Positions 12,689 through 15,456 of a stretch of 15,456 nt of DNA are shown piece by piece (position 1 is the first letter of the stretch; every line of letters starts with the position of its first letter). Source of the DNA: CAZWRK01 sp964635875 (GTDB lineage: Bacteria; Pseudomonadota; Gammaproteobacteria; Burkholderiales; Aquaspirillaceae); the NCBI GenBank assembly GCA_964635875.1, contig CAZWRK010000103.1, forward strand, positions 1-15,456, in the 5' to 3' direction. Made by a program: the position numbers and the translations under genes. The notes under the pieces are model-generated. The model saw only the letters and a program-made list of their open reading frames with translations, made no database searches and had not been told where the DNA came from.

Positions 12689-13617
12689 TACTTCCGGCTC
12701 TTGCGCACGAAACCGTACATGCCGGTTCCACCGACCAGCGAATGCGCCTTGCAATAAGGCTGACCATCGATCGCATCGCCATCGCAGAACCGGAACTTGC
12801 CTCCATTTCGAGGATCGCCATCCGGCCATTTGCAACGACCGGCGCCGAGCGCAAACACCGCCAGCGCGACATTCGAAAGGCTGAAGGCATCGCTACAATC
12901 GACGAGACCGATCGCATCGGACTCCGACGCACGAGAGGCAAGCGTCAACGGGCGCTTGGGCGCGCCTTCGGTTTCAGGAAGCATGTCGGGTTCATCCTCG
13001 GATAGTGCCGAGGCCGGACGTGACACGGATTCGTCCGCCCTGACAACGAGCTCCGCCGGCGCCGGTTCGACCGGCGATTCCATCCCGCCGCGGTCCACAG
13101 CTTTTGCACACTCGAGCCACCACGCGGGAACCGGCCCAGCCTGCAGAACTTTCGAGGCCGCGGCGCGCACCTTCGCCGCGGTGTCCACACTCCACCAGCG
13201 ATCGGGAGGATGCTTCAGAGCGAACCGCATCGCGAAGTTCCGCGTGAAGTCCGAAGTCCGGCCGCCGAACGGTACGACACCGACCAGCAAGGCAATCGAT
13301 TCGCGCGGCACGGCCGGATAAGCCTGCATCAGCGCCCGATACGCATAAGCCTTCGCCCGGCTCATGGTCGGCCGAATCGAAATCAACGGATCCTCGTTCG
13401 TCAGGCGGCAAGCAAGCACGAACACCTCGGCCACCTCGCGCGGGCCAGGCCACAGCATTTCATGCGCGCGCCAGTGATCGCGCAATTCCTGAACAGCCTC
13501 GAAAGGCACGCCTGCCCTACTCGCAATGAAGCGCACATTCTCGCCGCGCGCGATCAGGCACAGCACATCATCGGTCAATTGCCGCGGCCACCCCGCGACC
13601 GAAACAGGAAGCACCAT
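12688..13617 (-). CDS. gcrA-like: GcrA-like regulator with an extended middle region
   Basis: A 309-residue protein, about twice the length of chromosomal GcrA. The N terminus (residues 10-50, with GENVRFIASRAGVPFEAVQE) is a helix-turn-helix as in GcrA. The C terminus has CKWPDGDP (262-269), KFRFCDG (274-280) and QPYCKAH (286-292), which matches the GcrA C-terminal cysteine/histidine pattern (Cys262, Cys278, Cys289, His292). Between them, residues 80-160 form a separate helical domain (MSRAKAYAYRALMQAY, PPDRWWSVDTAAK) and then an acidic disordered linker. GcrA binds RNA polymerase sigma factor and GANTC-methylated promoters. A role in phage transcription or host cell-cycle takeover is inferred. 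GAGGGGTGA precedes the ATG, and this site overlaps the end of the resolvase gene. Confidence 0.72.
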   Translation of the reverse strand: MVLPVSVAGWPRQLTDDVLCLIARGENVRFIASRAGVPFEAVQELRDHWRAHEMLWPGPREVAEVFVLACRLTNEDPLISIRPTMSRAKAYAYRALMQAYPAVPRESIALLVGVVPFGGRTSDFTRNFAMRFALKHPPDRWWSVDTAAKVRAAASKVLQAGPVPAWWLECAKAVDRGGMESPVEPAPAELVVRADESVSRPASALSEDEPDMLPETEGAPKRPLTLASRASESDAIGLVDCSDAFSLSNVALAVFALGAGRCKWPDGDPRNGGKFRFCDGDAIDGQPYCKAHSLVGGTGMYGFVRKSRK

Positions 13618-13621
13618 CGTA

Positions 13622-14200
13622 TCACCCCTCGAACAGCCGGAATTCTGAAGCACGACGGCCGCACAGGCTGGCCGACGCATAGTCGTACAGGCACGCTGCA
13701 GCACCCTTGTCGAAATCGGGCTGCGCATCGCGCGGGAAATAGCCGAGCAGCACGGCCCGCTTCCAGACCATCATGTTCGTATCGTAGCGATCTTGCTGCT
13801 TCTGGGCCTTGGTGCGCGGACCATCGCGACGGGTGTGCGCCGACGCGCGGCCGCAAAAATGAACGCGCGCCGTCGCCATATGGATCGGCGTCGGCCGCGC
13901 TATTCCGATCTTCGCGCAACACGCGACCAGAGCGCCATGCATCAGCAGCGCAGCGATCGTCGCCTTATCGCTCTCGGACGCAGCCGGATTCATGAAGTCT
14001 TCGACCCCGACAATCTGCGGGGCGCCGAACGCCCACAGCTCGTCGAGAACAAACCGCGTGAACCGATACGCAGTCTCGCGAGGGTCCTGTGTCGAACCTC
14101 TCTGCTTCACGACAGCGGCGACGATCGAGGCCGGCTTCTGGCCAGCCAGACCGGTTGCAATCCCGGTCCGGTTGGCAAGATCGAACACCTGAAGGCGCAT
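13622..14200 (-). CDS. RuvC-like Holliday-junction resolvase / RNase H-fold nuclease
   Basis: A 192-residue protein. A first strand with Asp7 (LQVFDLANRTGIATG), Glu67 in VGVEDF (65-69), and a C-terminal DFDKGAAACLYDY (162-174) with Asp162, Asp164 and Asp173 follow the RuvC order of acidic metal ligands. A helix with KRAVLLGY precedes the last motif as in phage RuvC-like proteins. Expected activity is cutting of branched DNA during replication, recombination or packaging. The start follows a TAGGGCG sequence, and the preceding gene stops five bases before. It lies in the replication operon. The exact last-acid assignment is uncertain because the usual D-x-A-D-A spacing is altered. Confidence 0.75.
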   Translation of the reverse strand: MRLQVFDLANRTGIATGLAGQKPASIVAAVVKQRGSTQDPRETAYRFTRFVLDELWAFGAPQIVGVEDFMNPAASESDKATIAALLMHGALVACCAKIGIARPTPIHMATARVHFCGRASAHTRRDGPRTKAQKQQDRYDTNMMVWKRAVLLGYFPRDAQPDFDKGAAACLYDYASASLCGRRASEFRLFEG

Positions 14201-14204
14201 CGCC

Positions 14205-14738
14205 CTACTGCAGCGTCACGCCGCTCGACGGGCGCGCGGCGGCAGCTTCCTCGGGAGTGGTCGAACCGGCGGCGGCTTCGTCCTTGACCTGTTCGTCGGC
14301 CGGCAGCTGCTTGATATTGCGCCGCAGCCGCCTGACGTTCGTCGCGACCTGTTCCTGTTCCTCGGTGTCGAGCGGCGCTTCGCCTTCGGTCTCGCCGGCT
14401 TCGTCGTCGGCGGAAGTCTCCGGCTGGTCCAGCTCCATTTCGGTCTGATCCTCGCGGACGAGCCCGGCCTCGCGCAGCATGTCGACGTAGAGAGAGCAGT
14501 TCCGCAGGAATTGCTGCTGACGAAACGGCTCCATGCCGGCGACGGCCATCGCATAGGAAAACGCCTTGCGATCCAGGTTGGCGTTCTCGACCGCGTTTTT
14601 CACCCGCTCGCCGAACTTGCCGGCCAGTTCGGAGGTCTTGCCCTTCGTCGCGCGACCATCCTTGATCAGGGCGACGAACTGTTGCCCCGAGATCACCCGT
14701 TCGACGCCGCGCGATTCCTCTTTCTTTTTCCGAGCCAT
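14205..14738 (-). CDS. Hypothetical helical protein, possibly GapR-like
   Basis: A 177-residue protein. The N terminus is basic (MARKKKEESRG) and leads into a helical block (residues 18-90: GQQFVALIKDGRATKGKTSE through FLRNCSLYVDMLREAGL). The second half is very acidic and disordered. A block of similar character, basic start plus helices, occurs in alphaproteobacterial DNA-binding proteins such as GapR, but the specific GapR pattern is not clear, so DNA binding is a suggestion only. It starts with GAGGTG eight bases upstream and is the second gene of the minus operon. Confidence 0.7.
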   Translation of the reverse strand: MARKKKEESRGVERVISGQQFVALIKDGRATKGKTSELAGKFGERVKNAVENANLDRKAFSYAMAVAGMEPFRQQQFLRNCSLYVDMLREAGLVREDQTEMELDQPETSADDEAGETEGEAPLDTEEQEQVATNVRRLRRNIKQLPADEQVKDEAAAGSTTPEEAAAARPSSGVTLQ

Positions 14739-14815
14739 GACTACACCTCAGCGGAGCCGGTGAAGCTTCATCGGACCTCAAGGCGACCCCGCACACCTCG
14801 AAGGCGAAGGCACGT

Positions 14816-15070
14816 TCATCGACGTTTCGGTCGGAAGATATCTCTCGGCCACTCGGCGCCGTCAGGCCAGTTGTCGGTCAGCCACCAGAAGGCGTTATCC
14901 AGACGGCGAGAGACCAGATCGGCGCCTTTCTCCAAGATCGCGGGCAGGCGCATTCCATCGCCGAAGATCCGTTGCGAAACAGTGAACGCAGAAAGCCCGG
15001 TCGCGGCAATATACGTCGCGGCGACCTGCCTGAATTCGTCGATCCGATGCGTTCTCTGACTGCGGCTCAT
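14816..15070 (-). CDS. Small probable regulator, first gene of the minus operon
   Basis: An 84-residue protein beginning MSRSQRTHRIDEFRQVAATY, with YIAATGLSAFTVSQRIFGDG (20-39) that reads as helix-turn-helix. The tail is WWLTDNWPDGAEWPRDIFRP. This layout (atG.s...vS..vFgdg..l followed by WP..WP..RP) is common in short alphaproteobacterial prophage proteins of unknown role. The in-frame extension upstream to 15196 runs through the control region and has no ribosome-binding site, so I use 15070. With the proposed -10 box only about ten bases before the ATG, the transcript would be leaderless. It is the best candidate in the window for the protein that binds the two operators. Confidence 0.68.
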   Translation of the reverse strand: MSRSQRTHRIDEFRQVAATYIAATGLSAFTVSQRIFGDGMRLPAILEKGADLVSRRLDNAFWWLTDNWPDGAEWPRDIFRPKRR

Positions 15071-15074
15071 AGCA

Positions 15075-15089
15075 GGATAGATATATCTG
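15075..15089. promoter_or_regulatory. Operator copy 1 (GATA-N4-TATC)
   Basis: The sequence GGATAGATATATCTG is nearly identical to copy 2 at 15157-15171; only two central bases are exchanged. It contains the half-sites GATA and TATC four bases apart and a perfect 10-bp palindrome (15079-15088). It overlaps the -10 region of the leftward promoter. Confidence 0.6.
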
Positions 15090-15107
15090 ATGGCCGGGCC
15101 GGTGCAA
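15080..15107 (-). promoter_or_regulatory. Candidate leftward promoter
   Basis: On the minus strand a TTGCAC box (15107-15102) is followed after 16 bases by TATATC (15085-15080). The match is moderate but the position, just before the first gene of a long operon, fits. Transcription would start about at or a few bases before the ATG at 15070, giving a leaderless message. The operator 15075-15089 overlaps the -10 box. Confidence 0.45.
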
Positions 15108-15141
15108 CTCACTAACGAAACCTTAAGGAAACCGGGCGAAC

Positions 15142-15171
15142 TTGACCCATCCGACGGGATAGAATTATCTG
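15142..15171 (+). promoter_or_regulatory. Candidate rightward promoter
   Basis: A TTGACC box at 15142-15147 resembles the -35 consensus. The -10 is unclear: TTATCT or TATCTG follow after 17 or 18 bases and match weakly, while the better-looking TAGAAT (15160-15165) is only 12 bases away. The gene at 15195 needs a promoter in this gap, which makes the site plausible. Operator copy 2 covers the -10 position. Confidence 0.35.
15157..15171. promoter_or_regulatory. Operator copy 2 (GATA-N4-TATC)
   Basis: The sequence GGATAGAATTATCTG matches copy 1 in 13 of 15 positions and keeps the GATA-N4-TATC symmetry. It lies 82 bp from copy 1 and inside the region where a rightward -10 would be expected. Confidence 0.6.
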
Positions 15172-15194
15172 TCCGCGGCACCGAGGAACGACAC

Positions 15195-15456
15195 ATGACG
15201 CACGCTACGCGAATCCCCTGCTATTTCTGCGGCGGACCGGCGACCCATTCCAGGGAGATCGCGGGCGCCGGGAAACGATTCGCATGCGACGGATGCCCGA
15301 CCAAGCGGGTCGCGCAGATGAAGCCGGCAAGACGAACCTATCCCGGCGACATTGCCGCTTATGCACAGTTCGGAATCGCCGCAGTCGTCATTGGGGCCGT
15401 CTCGTGGCCGGGCTTTTCAGAGCTGGTCGCTGTTTCACGTGAAATATCCGACGACC
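15195..15456 (+). CDS. Zinc-motif membrane protein, partial (runs off the window)
   Basis: The ATG at 15195 follows GAGGAAC with suitable spacing, and the frame stays open to the window end (87 complete codons). Residues 9-12 (CYFC) and 31-34 (CDGC) form two CxxC pairs, as in a zinc ribbon. A hydrophobic stretch at about residues 57-72 (FGIAAVVIGAVSWPGF) could be a membrane helix. It is the first gene of the rightward transcript from the divergent control region. The function is not recognised, and the C terminus is missing. Confidence 0.6.
   Translation, partial: MTHATRIPCYFCGGPATHSREIAGAGKRFACDGCPTKRVAQMKPARRTYPGDIAAYAQFGIAAVVIGAVSWPGFSELVAVSREISDD

Noticed and set aside
14748..14771. A 7-codon minus-strand frame (MKLHRLR) with GAGG upstream, possible leader peptide
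   Set aside because: It is too short to separate from chance, and no attenuator-like structure lies after it.
1..15456. tRNA or rRNA genes, insertion sequences, integrase and attachment sites
   Set aside because: I saw no cloverleaf-like sequence, transposase, recombinase or terminal repeats on either strand.

Overview
The window reads as part of a temperate-phage or prophage genome from an alphaproteobacterial host. The base composition is GC-rich, genes are small and tightly packed with ATGA, TGATG or TAATG junctions, and one operon carries a DnaB helicase, a DUF1376 (O/DnaT-like) protein, a RuvC-like resolvase, an MT-A70 methyltransferase and a GcrA-like protein. GcrA is a regulator characteristic of Alphaproteobacteria. 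No structural, integrase or lysis genes are visible, so phage, prophage and phage-derived element cannot be separated. The host call rests on the GcrA-like motif and composition only.

Layout. (1) 1-4382, plus strand: eight or nine mostly uncharacterised accessory genes. They include a DUF3489-like winged-helix protein, a double-zinc-motif DUF6011-like protein, and a chain of short coupled genes ending in an apparently frameshifted gene. A long perfect hairpin (1512-1557) and an intrinsic terminator (2756-2784) split this run into transcription segments. (2) 4390-4422: a hairpin where the plus run meets the long minus-strand operon. (3) 15070 down to 4417, minus strand: one long operon. In transcription order it encodes a small probable regulator, a GapR-like coiled protein, a RuvC-like nuclease, a GcrA-like protein, an MT-A70 methyltransferase, DnaB, the DUF1376 protein, a two-helix membrane protein, a ParB-fold protein with what looks like a collapsed methyltransferase tail, three short hypotheticals, a DpdA/TGT-like transglycosylase, a QueD/PTPS-like protein, four short genes, and a Nudix hydrolase fused to a His/Ala-rich tail. 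(4) 15071-15194: a divergent control region with two near-identical 15-bp partly palindromic operators 82 bp apart. (5) 15195 to the end: the start of a rightward gene with two CxxC pairs and a membrane segment, cut by the window edge.

How it may work. The left-going operon looks like the early replication module under a two-operator switch. Its DUF1376 gene contains six tandem 11-bp units at 9835-9901. Because 11 is not a multiple of three, the repeat is not selected as a peptide. This resembles the lambda arrangement of an iteron origin inside the initiator gene, with the helicase next to it. Further down, the DpdA-like and QueD-like genes sit together and suggest the element may put a 7-deazaguanine derivative into its DNA, with the MT-A70 enzyme as a second modification. 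All functions are inferred from motifs read by eye; no database search was run.
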